Positions 1 to 5,590 of a DNA stretch of 8,658 bases are shown in pieces. This DNA comes from Spirochaetales bacterium. Its GTDB lineage: Bacteria > Spirochaetota > Spirochaetia > Sphaerochaetales > Sphaerochaetaceae. Location: positions 1 through 8,658 of the forward strand of contig JALFYG010000199.1 of NCBI GenBank assembly GCA_022784805.1. Reading direction: 5' to 3'. Under the pieces are notes generated by a model, which ran no database searches, was not told where the DNA came from, and saw only the letters and a program-made list of their open reading frames with translations. Made by a program: the position numbers and the translations under genes. Within the stretch, counting starts at the first letter, position 1; each line of letters begins with the position of its first letter.

Positions 1-1101
1 GGTCTTCTTTACGGCCCCCATGAAAACAAGAGGCTTGGAGTTGATGTTCATCAGGTATGAGTAATCCAAACCCTTAATCTCTCTTCCTGTCTCCGGCTGC
101 ATAGGATACCCAGGAGCTGCAAGAACTACGGCTACTGTACACTCATTGGTTGTGCGTAGCTTTACTTTGTCCAAAGTATCTTTTTCCATAGCCATCAACA
201 GTTCCAACATGTCGTTTTCAATGATAGGGACCATTGCCTGTGTTGCAGGGTCGTTGAGTCTTACATGGTAGTCCACAAGTACTGGACCATGGTCACTTAA
301 GACAATGGAAAGTGTCAGAACACCCTTATAGGAGATATTTTCTTTCTTCATCCCGTTGAGCGTCGGGATAATAATTTTTTCCTCAATCTCTTTCTTATAT
401 TCTTCCTTCAACGGAATAGGGGCGATGGCTCCCATTCCTCCTGTAGGAGTACCCTCATAGTGGGATACATTTGTGTATTCACTGGCAAGAGGGAGAAGAA
501 GGTACCCATTTTTATCCAAAAAAAGTGTTGCAGTTACATGGATGCCGGATACATGATCCTCCAGCAATACTGGTCCTCTTGAGAAAAGAATCCTTGCATA
601 AGCTGCAATTGCGCTCTTATCGGAAGAAGACAAAACGACACGGGATGGGGACATGGAGTTTGATTTTATGGTAAAGCGCTTGCCATCCTCGCATCCATCA
701 AGGTGCTTCTTCAACGATTCCTGGTCCACAAACAGATAACTGGTTGGAGTGGGAATGCCGTTACGCTCTGTGAAGGCTCTGGCATATGCCTTATCGTCTT
801 CCAGTCTCTGTGCTTCTTTGGTTGCACCAAAGCAAAGAACACCTCTCTCTGCCAGATATTCCCTTACTCCGGCCAGAAGAGGAGCCTCTGTGCCGATGAA
901 TACAGCATCGATGTCATGTTCCTTTACTGCCCTATATACAGCCTCACAGTCTGAGTTGTCTGTAACAGGAAGGTTAATTGCGATATCTGCAGTTCCAGGA
1001 TTACCTGGAGCCATGTAGAGTTCCGAAATGTATGCACTGCGGCTTAGCCACCATGCCAAAGCATGGTCTTTGGCACCAGAACCAAGTACAAGTATCCTCA
1101 C
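1..1101 (-). CDS. purD: PurD-like ATP-grasp protein (phosphoribosylamine-glycine ligase family), divergent, C-terminus cut by window edge
   Basis: The minus strand is open for 367 codons from a GTG at 1101-1099 to the window edge. Family PurD is about 420-430 residues, so roughly 60 C-terminal residues are missing. PurD makes glycinamide ribonucleotide from phosphoribosylamine, glycine and ATP in cytoplasmic purine synthesis. Recognition rests on the fold order: N-terminal RILVLGSGAKDHALAW (2-17, family: GxGGREHALAW), MAPGNPGTA (30-38), IGTEAPLLAG (69-78, family: VGPEAPLVAG), FGATKEAQRLEDDKAYA (91-107), NGIPTP (114-119), LLEDHVSG (179-186), TPTGGMGA (218-225) and VDYHVRLNDPATQ (276-288). Several hallmark stretches are changed. 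The glycine-rich ATP loop KADGLAAGKG is K-SNSMSPSR (146-154), the QDHKR segment is EYTNV (208-212), and the metal-binding E.N of EFNxRFGDPETQ is D.H (277, 279). The frame is intact, so it is probably a functional protein, but ordinary GAR synthetase activity is doubtful. It could be a repurposed paralogue. It is transcribed away from the transporter genes. Confidence 0.82.
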   Translation of the reverse strand, partial: MRILVLGSGAKDHALAWWLSRSAYISELYMAPGNPGTADIAINLPVTDNSDCEAVYRAVKEHDIDAVFIGTEAPLLAGVREYLAERGVLCFGATKEAQRLEDDKAYARAFTERNGIPTPTSYLFVDQESLKKHLDGCEDGKRFTIKSNSMSPSRVVLSSSDKSAIAAYARILFSRGPVLLEDHVSGIHVTATLFLDKNGYLLLPLASEYTNVSHYEGTPTGGMGAIAPIPLKEEYKKEIEEKIIIPTLNGMKKENISYKGVLTLSIVLSDHGPVLVDYHVRLNDPATQAMVPIIENDMLELLMAMEKDTLDKVKLRTTNECTVAVVLAAPGYPMQPETGREIKGLDYSYLMNINSKPLVFMGAVKKT

Positions 1102-1107
1102 TTTTTT

Positions 1108-1113
1108 ACCTCT
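1108..1113 (-). promoter_or_regulatory. Ribosome binding site for the purD-like gene
   Basis: On the minus strand AGAGGT lies 6 bases before the GTG at 1101. This supports GTG as the start. The encoded N-terminus also begins exactly where PurD proteins begin, just before the first beta strand and the GxG loop. Confidence 0.65.
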
Positions 1114-1119
1114 ATATCT

Positions 1120-1149
1120 ATTCTACAACACCGCCAAAGCAAAAATCAA
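1120..1149 (-). promoter_or_regulatory. Candidate promoter for the purD-like gene
   Basis: On the minus strand TTGATT (1149-1144) and TAGAAT (1125-1120) are separated by 18 bases, a reasonable sigma-70 pair. The expected transcription start would fall close to the ribosome binding site, giving a very short leader. That makes the assignment uncertain, and another promoter further upstream is possible. Confidence 0.3.
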
Positions 1150-1175
1150 AAGGAAAAGAAAAGATGTATGGGATT

Positions 1176-1245
1176 AGATTGTTTTCCTCATTTTTTGTCT
1201 GTTTTCACTTCGTATTGAAAGGAAAAACAATCTCTAATTGAGATT
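1176..1245. repeat. Overlapping inverted repeats in the divergent intergenic region
   Basis: AGATTGTTTTCC (1176-1187) is complementary to GGAAAAACAATCT (1221-1233) with one bulged A, leaving a 33-base loop. The right arm overlaps a second, smaller inverted repeat, AATCTC (1229-1234) with GAGATT (1240-1245) around a 5-base loop. The two stems share 1229-1233, so they cannot form together. They lie upstream of the candidate promoters of both genes, so protein-binding sites or DNA structure are as likely as RNA folding. No poly-T run follows either stem on the plus strand. Confidence 0.4.
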
Positions 1246-1315
1246 AGTCGCAAAATAATTATCTGATAAAATAAGAAATGATTCAAAAACCCATTAAGGC
1301 TAAATAGTTACTCTG

Positions 1316-1345
1316 TTGAAAAAATGTGTTAATTTATTGTATCTT
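1316..1345 (+). promoter_or_regulatory. Candidate promoter for the membrane-protein gene (possibly also the binding protein)
   Basis: TTGAAA (1316-1321) and TATCTT (1340-1345) are 18 bases apart, close to the sigma-70 consensus, inside an AT-rich stretch. The predicted transcription start near 1352 would give a leader of about 45 bases before the TTG start at 1397. With only 56 bases between the next two genes and no terminator there, transcription could continue into the binding-protein gene. Confidence 0.45.
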
Positions 1346-1396
1346 AATGCTGGTTTTCTGTGAGTATTCATAGCAGAAGAAAGGTTGGGGGCTGTA

Positions 1397-1957
1397 TTGG
1401 TTTCGAAAAAATATACATCCGACTATCGCCTTGAAAACGTGGAAGGTAAGAACGGTAAGGTCGTTACAAAGCCTGTTTACAGGGGGGATTTGTTCGGGTT
1501 TTCGAAGTCCGAGAAAAAGATAAAGAGGCTTAAAACCATCTTTATCATCACTACAATTATACAGTGGTGTCTTTATCTTGCATCAGTTCTCATAAACACC
1601 AGGGCAGGGAGAACCATGTATGTTTCTCTTCCTTTTCTGGCCATCGCCTTTCCTCTCTTGGGACAATCAGATGCTGTCTGGACTTTTGTCTCCACAAAAG
1701 GCGACGCCACCAGAATGGTCAAGGATAAGATTACTGAAAAGCTGATTTCTTGGATTTTCATGGTCCTTTTCTTTGCTTTCTGTTCAATAATCGGGCATGT
1801 GGTTTTCTGGATAAGAAACGGTGAGACGATTATTGATGCCGTATTCTTAGTCTTGACAGTATTGTTGGTTTTCTCATCTTGGAATCTTTTTACAAAGAGA
1901 AAGGATCTGGAAATGAAAAAAACCGGGACCACAGTCATTCCTGAAAAGGATGATTGA
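1397..1957 (+). CDS. Unrecognised four-helix membrane protein
   Basis: I do not recognise this protein. From the TTG at 1397 it has 186 residues. The frame is open from a TTG at 1385 (190 residues), but that codon directly abuts AAAGG at 1380-1384 and leaves no spacing. TTG 1397 has GGGGG (1387-1391) 5 bases before it and the AAAGG 12 bases before it, so it is preferred; no in-frame ATG or GTG is available nearby. Counting from 1385, the protein has a polar, charged N-terminal part (1-49, with KYTSDYRLENVEG and the basic KSEKKIKRLK), then four likely membrane helices at about 50-70, 78-96, 120-143 and 148-169, joined by short loops, and a charged tail (170-190). No catalytic motif, ATPase signature or transporter signature is visible. 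It lies 56 bases before the binding-protein gene on the same strand, so it may be co-transcribed with the transporter and act as an accessory membrane subunit. That is inference from position only. Confidence 0.75.
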   Translation: MVSKKYTSDYRLENVEGKNGKVVTKPVYRGDLFGFSKSEKKIKRLKTIFIITTIIQWCLYLASVLINTRAGRTMYVSLPFLAIAFPLLGQSDAVWTFVSTKGDATRMVKDKITEKLISWIFMVLFFAFCSIIGHVVFWIRNGETIIDAVFLVLTVLLVFSSWNLFTKRKDLEMKKTGTTVIPEKDD

Positions 1958-1961
1958 TTAA

Positions 1962-1982
1962 GCACATAAGTGCACTTTGTGC
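1962..1982. repeat. Near-perfect palindrome upstream of the binding-protein gene (possible operator)
   Basis: GCACA-T-AAGTG-CACTT-TGTGC reads as two complementary arms with one extra T in the left arm, and its core AAGTGCACTT is a perfect 10-base palindrome. It sits between the membrane-protein stop codon and the ribosome binding site of the binding protein. There is no T-run, so it does not look like a terminator. A dimeric repressor or activator site is the simplest reading. A TAAAAT (1987-1992) just downstream could be a -10 element without a good -35. Confidence 0.45.
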
Positions 1983-1998
1983 ATAGTAAAATACCTCT

Positions 1999-2004
1999 AG
2001 GAGG
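1999..2004 (+). promoter_or_regulatory. Strong ribosome binding site for the binding-protein gene
   Basis: AGGAGG lies 9 bases before the ATG at 2014, an optimal arrangement that fits high expression of a solute-binding protein. The preceding CCTC (1994-1997) could pair with GAGG (2001-2004) in a tiny 4-bp hairpin, which is probably too small to matter. Confidence 0.75.
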
Positions 2005-2013
2005 AAACTAGGA

Positions 2014-4365
2014 ATGAAAAAATCTCTTGCAATCGTTCTTATGGTTCTCTGCGCATTCTCAGTATTTGCTCAGGGCCAGACAGAAACTGCACCTGCAACA
2101 ACAGCTCCAGTCGAGACTGTTAAAGAGACAACAACAGCTCCAGTTGTCGAGAAGGCAGCTCCAAAGAAGATGGTTTACGCTACTTCTTCTTTCGGCATGA
2201 AGTTCTCCCCATTCTTCGCAGCTACAGCATATGACCAGGAAGTCGTAGACTTCACACAGGGCGGTCTCCTTGCTGCTGACCGTGGTGGTGCTATCATCTA
2301 TGATGGAATCAATGGTGAGACTCACAGCTACAACGGAACAGACTATTACTATCAGGGTATGGGATCTGTTGAAGTTGTCCAGAACGCAGACGGAACAGTT
2401 GATTACAAGCTCACAATGAGAGACGATATCAAGTTCTCTGATGGCACACCTGCAACAATCGACGATGTCATCTTCGGTATCTATGTTCTCGCAGATCCTA
2501 CATATGATGGATCTTCAACTATCTATGCTCAGCCAATCATCGGTATGTCCGAGTATTACAACTCCATGAAGTCTGCCGACTCCATGATCTATGCTGCAGG
2601 CAAAGACAACACAGACTTCTCCAAGTGGACAAAGGAAACTCAGGATCAGTTCTGGGCTGACCTCGACAAAGCTGGCGAGGCATTTGCTCAGGAAATTGTC
2701 GACTATGTCGTAGCAAACTATGCTCCTTCCTACTACTCAATGGTTGCAGATTCCCTTGATGCTCTCATGGCTTCTCCTGAACTCCAGGTTAAGCTTGGTA
2801 TGTCTCTCTGGGGATATGATTCATATTGGAAGGAAGGCGCCACAGCAGCTGACTACTGGGCAGGAATCGTCGACGCTTACGGTGGAGACATCTTGACAGC
2901 TAGTGATGTTGAGAATGCAGGTATGACAATCTTCCAGCACCTTGCTGACATTACAGGCAATGCTTATTCCTATGGTATCGTTGCTGGTGATGACGTTAAG
3001 TCTATCTCCGGTATCGAAAAGACAGGTAAGTACAGCCTCACAGTCCACATGTCTGAGTTTGATGCAACATCAATCTACAACATGTCCTTCACAATCGTTC
3101 CTCTCCACTACTATGGCGATCCAGCTCTCTTCAACGGCGTCGATTCCTTCGGCTTCAAGAAGGGTGACCTCTCTGGTGTAAGATCTAAGACAACTCAGCC
3201 TCTCGGATGTGGACCATATGTATTCGAAAGCTACAATAATGGTGTTGTTACACTTAAGGCAAACGAATATTACTACACAGGTAAGCCAGTCATCGACACA
3301 ATCCTTTTCCAGGAAGCAACAGATTCTGACTACGTACCTGGTATCATCGCTGGAACATTCGACGTTGCTACACCTTCCATCTCTGATGCAACACTTCTTG
3401 CTATCCAGGATGCAAACAGCAACAACGACCTTGTCGGCGACGTTCTCACAACTTACCTTGTTGACTACAGAGGATATGGATATATCGGTATCAACGCTAA
3501 CCTCGTAAACGTTGGCGGCGACCCATCAAGCGAAGCTTCCAAGAATCTCAGAAAGGGTATCATGACACTCCTCTCTGTTTACAGAGAAACAGTTATTAAC
3601 TCTTACTATGGTGACAGAGCTTCCGTCATCCAGTACCCAATTTCCAACACATCTTGGGCTGCTCCTCAGCCAACAGATGAAGGCTACCAGATTGCTTACT
3701 CCAGAGATGTCAACGGTAACCCAATCTACAGCGCAGGCATGAACGACGAGCAGAAGTATGAAGCTGCACTCCAGGCTGCTATTGGTTTCTTCCAGGCTGC
3801 AGGCTACACATGGGATGGTGCTAAGTTCACAGCTGCTCCAGAAGGTGCTAAGATGGTTTACGAGTTCCTCGTACCTGGTTCAGGTGAGCAGGATCACCCA
3901 GCTTACGGAATCGCAGTTGGCGCTTCTGAAGCTCTTGCAAAGATTGGTATCACACTCATGGTTAACGACTGTACATCCACAACATGGAACAACGCTCTTG
4001 AAGCTAACACAGCAGAACTCTGGTGTGCTGCTTGGCAGAGCACAGTCGACCCAGACATGTATCAGGTCTACCACTCAACAAATGCTGATGGAAAGGGAAC
4101 AAACTCTAACCACTATCAGATTAAGGATGATGAACTTGATGCTCTTATCATTGCTGGACGTACTTCTTCTGACACAGACTTCAGAAAGGCAACATACAAG
4201 TCAGCTATGGAAATCATCATGGATTGGGGCGTAGAGCTTCCTACATATCAGAGAAAGGACTGCTACGTTACTTCTTCTAAGAGAATCGACAACAGCACAA
4301 TGCCTAAAGATATGACTCCATATTGGGGATGGGCTGCTGAAATCGATACTCTCGATGTTAAGTAA
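2014..4365 (+). CDS. oppA: Family-5 (OppA/DppA-type) periplasmic solute-binding protein, unusually long
   Basis: This is a 783-residue solute-binding protein of an oligopeptide-type ABC importer. It has a signal peptide (KK at 2-3, hydrophobic 4-18) with likely signal peptidase I cleavage after VFA (17-19). The Cys at 13 is preceded by V-L and is not a convincing lipobox, so the protein is probably soluble in the periplasm. A Thr/Ala/Pro/Glu-rich linker follows (20-49). Family signatures are RDDIKFSDGTPATIDDV (136-152), IVPLHYYGDP (361-370), PLGCGPYVF (396-404) and WQSTVDPDMYQVYHS (674-688). Usual members are about 530-600 residues. Much of the excess is a helix-rich insertion at roughly 185-325, before GDDVKSISGIEKTGKYSLTV, which resumes the family pattern. 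Substrates of this family include peptides, oligosaccharides, metal chelates and others, so the ligand cannot be named. Codon use is strongly biased (Thr mostly ACA, Arg mostly AGA), which suggests high expression. A terminator follows immediately, before the permease genes. Confidence 0.93.
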   Translation: MKKSLAIVLMVLCAFSVFAQGQTETAPATTAPVETVKETTTAPVVEKAAPKKMVYATSSFGMKFSPFFAATAYDQEVVDFTQGGLLAADRGGAIIYDGINGETHSYNGTDYYYQGMGSVEVVQNADGTVDYKLTMRDDIKFSDGTPATIDDVIFGIYVLADPTYDGSSTIYAQPIIGMSEYYNSMKSADSMIYAAGKDNTDFSKWTKETQDQFWADLDKAGEAFAQEIVDYVVANYAPSYYSMVADSLDALMASPELQVKLGMSLWGYDSYWKEGATAADYWAGIVDAYGGDILTASDVENAGMTIFQHLADITGNAYSYGIVAGDDVKSISGIEKTGKYSLTVHMSEFDATSIYNMSFTIVPLHYYGDPALFNGVDSFGFKKGDLSGVRSKTTQPLGCGPYVFESYNNGVVTLKANEYYYTGKPVIDTILFQEATDSDYVPGIIAGTFDVATPSISDATLLAIQDANSNNDLVGDVLTTYLVDYRGYGYIGINANLVNVGGDPSSEASKNLRKGIMTLLSVYRETVINSYYGDRASVIQYPISNTSWAAPQPTDEGYQIAYSRDVNGNPIYSAGMNDEQKYEAALQAAIGFFQAAGYTWDGAKFTAAPEGAKMVYEFLVPGSGEQDHPAYGIAVGASEALAKIGITLMVNDCTSTTWNNALEANTAELWCAAWQSTVDPDMYQVYHSTNADGKGTNSNHYQIKDDELDALIIAGRTSSDTDFRKATYKSAMEIIMDWGVELPTYQRKDCYVTSSKRIDNSTMPKDMTPYWGWAAEIDTLDVK
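2096..2144 (+). repeat. Direct repeat of 16 bases in the linker of the binding protein
   Basis: CAACAACAGCTCCAGT occurs at 2096-2111 and again at 2129-2144, exactly 33 bases (11 codons) apart. It encodes the repeated TTAPV in the Thr/Pro-rich linker after the signal peptide. The in-frame period suggests that the linker grew by local duplication and could vary in length between strains. Confidence 0.75.
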
Positions 4366-4386
4366 GTTTTTCCGAAAGAAAACTAT

Positions 4387-4416
4387 GGGCTTTCTAGAAA
4401 TAGAAGGCCCTTTTTT
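4387..4416 (+). terminator. Intrinsic terminator after the binding-protein gene
   Basis: GGGCTTTCTA (4387-4396) pairs with TAGAAGGCCC (4401-4410) over 10 bp with a single G-U pair, closed by a GAAA tetraloop (4397-4400) and followed by six T (4411-4416). It begins 21 bases after the stop codon. Since oppBCD follow on the same strand, it probably lowers permease and ATPase transcript relative to the binding protein, either fully or by partial readthrough. Confidence 0.9.
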
Positions 4417-4481
4417 CGTTAAATTGTTGTTTAGAAATAAATTGTTTATTCTTTTATTTTTCTGTTTTTATCTTAATTCGT

Positions 4482-4510
4482 TTGACCACATAACAAATTT
4501 AAGTTAGTCT
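4482..4510 (+). promoter_or_regulatory. Candidate promoter for oppBCD
   Basis: TTGACC (4482-4487) and TAGTCT (4505-4510) are 17 bases apart. The -35 is good; the -10 keeps only the first, second and last consensus bases. A very AT-rich stretch at 4417-4480 lies directly upstream and could act as an UP element. A promoter here would make sense after the terminator at 4387-4416. The leader would be about 70 bases. Confidence 0.4.
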
Positions 4511-4526
4511 AAGGTGTACGCCTATC

Positions 4527-4541
4527 GGTCCATAAGGGACC
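4527..4541 (+). promoter_or_regulatory. Small leader hairpin upstream of oppB
   Basis: GGTCC (4527-4531) pairs with GGACC (4537-4541) around ATAAG. It is preceded by GGTGTACGCC (4513-4522), which is itself nearly self-complementary. Both fall in the predicted oppB leader, upstream of the ribosome binding site. I do not recognise a known riboswitch class here. Confidence 0.3.
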
Positions 4542-4587
4542 TGAGTGTGTTTTGCGCGTAAAAATTGGAAATAGGAGGACAAACGAG

Positions 4588-5577
4588 GTGCTTAAATATA
4601 CTGTGAAACGTCTATTGTACAGCGTAGTCATATTGTTTTTTGTAATGCTCATTGTCTATTCATTAATGTATAACATGCCTGGTAACTACCTTGAGACTAA
4701 GGCAAGGGAACTTGCTTCGAGACCAGGTGCTGGTAAAAGCTACACAGAATGGTTAAGTGATCTAAATGCCCAATACGGTATGGATAAAGGAATCCTGAGG
4801 GGATACTTTATCTGGCTAAAGACGGCTTTGACGGGCAATTGGGGTGACAGCTGGACTTGGACTATTCCTGTTACAGAGGAGTTCCACAATACAGTTTGGT
4901 ACAGTTTTATCCTATCTTTGATTTCTTTTGTCGTTGAAATACTTGTTGCTATTCCACTTGGAATTATGGCTGCAAAGAAGCAATACTCCTTTGCCGATTA
5001 CTTCACCACGGTATTTGCCATGATATCCATATCGCTTCCGACCTTCTTCCTTGCCACGTTGTTGAAATACGTATTCTCAATCAAACTTGGATGGTTTGAC
5101 CTTTCAGGTATGCAGGGCAGGGACTATGCCGACCTTTCCCAGTGGGGAAAATTCCTTGATGTGGCCAAGCACTTTGTGCTTCCTGGTTTGACGCTCAGTA
5201 TCCTCTCTATCGGAGGATTAATGAGATATACAAGAACCAACATGCTTGAGGTTCTTAACTCAGACTATATCAGGACAGCCAGGGCAAAGGGTGTTCCTGA
5301 GAAAAAAGTTATCAGTAAGCATGCATTTAGAAATACTCTTATTCCTCTTGTAACAACACTTGGTGGTTCTCTTCCAGGTCTCTTTTCAGGAGCTCTTATT
5401 ACAGAGACACTCTTCTCTATTAGAGGAATTGGTTTTGCATCCTATAACTCCATGGTACAGGGAGATATTCCATTCGTTATGTTCTATCTCACTTTCATCT
5501 CGATCCTTACACTTTTGGGAAACTTGATTTCAGACCTTCTTTATGCTGTCGTCGACCCAAGAGTAAGGCTAAGTTGA
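4588..5577 (+). CDS. oppB: OppB-type ABC importer permease
   Basis: This permease subunit of an oligopeptide/dipeptide-type importer sits in the inner membrane and is expected to pair with the OppC protein downstream. The start is GTG 4588: AGGAGG (4573-4578) lies 9 bases upstream, and the protein then begins MLKYTVKRLLYSVV, the standard OppB N-terminus. An in-frame TTG at 4552 would add 12 residues that contain the ribosome binding site itself. The length of 329 aa is normal for the family. Likely membrane helices are at 9-29, 105-128, 136-164, 194-212, 251-275 and 294-321. The external loop after helix 1 has YNMPGNYLE, matching the family's APGDP region. The cytoplasmic coupling (EAA) loop is at 221-250, with EVLNSDYIRTARAKG and VISKHAFRNTLIP, which contacts the ATPase. 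The C-terminus YAVVDPRVRLS is typical. The stop codon overlaps the next gene's ribosome binding site. Confidence 0.95.
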   Translation: MLKYTVKRLLYSVVILFFVMLIVYSLMYNMPGNYLETKARELASRPGAGKSYTEWLSDLNAQYGMDKGILRGYFIWLKTALTGNWGDSWTWTIPVTEEFHNTVWYSFILSLISFVVEILVAIPLGIMAAKKQYSFADYFTTVFAMISISLPTFFLATLLKYVFSIKLGWFDLSGMQGRDYADLSQWGKFLDVAKHFVLPGLTLSILSIGGLMRYTRTNMLEVLNSDYIRTARAKGVPEKKVISKHAFRNTLIPLVTTLGGSLPGLFSGALITETLFSIRGIGFASYNSMVQGDIPFVMFYLTFISILTLLGNLISDLLYAVVDPRVRLS

Positions 5578-5582
5578 GGAGG
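5576..5582 (+). promoter_or_regulatory. Ribosome binding site of oppC overlapping the oppB stop
   Basis: GAGGAGG at 5576-5582 includes the last two bases of the oppB TGA and lies 8 bases before the ATG at 5591. This layout implies translational coupling of the two permease subunits. An ATG at 5584-5586 is out of frame and too close to the site. Confidence 0.75.
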
Positions 5583-5590
5583 AATGGAAT

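Larger units (their letters stand above)
1102..1396. other. Divergent intergenic region, no gene seen
   Basis: This AT-rich stretch separates the minus-strand purD-like gene from the plus-strand membrane-protein gene. It holds a candidate promoter for each direction and the inverted repeats listed separately. The short open frames that cross it show no ribosome binding site, recognisable motif or coding character. No tRNA or known riboswitch pattern was seen. Confidence 0.6.
4366..4587 (+). other. Intergenic region between binding protein and oppB, no gene seen
   Basis: After the terminator, 4417-4480 is almost entirely A and T, with a short direct repeat TAAATTGTT at 4420-4428 and 4438-4446. 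It then holds the candidate promoter, the leader hairpin and the oppB ribosome binding site AGGAGG (4573-4578). No coding frame of substance exists on either strand. Confidence 0.65.

Noticed and set aside
471..1241. Several plus-strand open frames of 67-89 codons over the purD-like gene
   Set aside because: The opposite strand codes for a clear PurD-like protein over the same bases. None of the plus-strand frames has a motif or a good start region.
1573..1965. A 130-codon minus-strand open frame opposite the membrane-protein gene
   Set aside because: It is a shadow of the plus-strand gene, whose hydrophobic segments and position in the transporter cluster are more credible. No family motif was seen.
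2041..2055. Possible lipoprotein signal around Cys13 of the binding protein
   Set aside because: The residues before the Cys are V-L, where a small residue is needed at -1, while VFA followed by Gln is a good signal peptidase I site. Spirochaete lipoboxes are loose, so this is not absolute.
3758..4234. A 158-codon plus-strand frame inside the binding-protein gene
   Set aside because: It is an out-of-frame product of the strong codon bias. The composition is dominated by Leu, Gln, Ser and Thr without structure.
4366..4383. Weak hairpin GTTTTTC-CGAA-AGAAAAC right after the binding-protein stop
   Set aside because: It is mostly A-T pairs with a C-A mismatch and no following T-run. The terminator at 4387-4416 is far better.
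4420..4446. Direct repeat TAAATTGTT with 18-base spacing
   Set aside because: It is short and lies in a nearly pure A/T stretch, so chance is likely.
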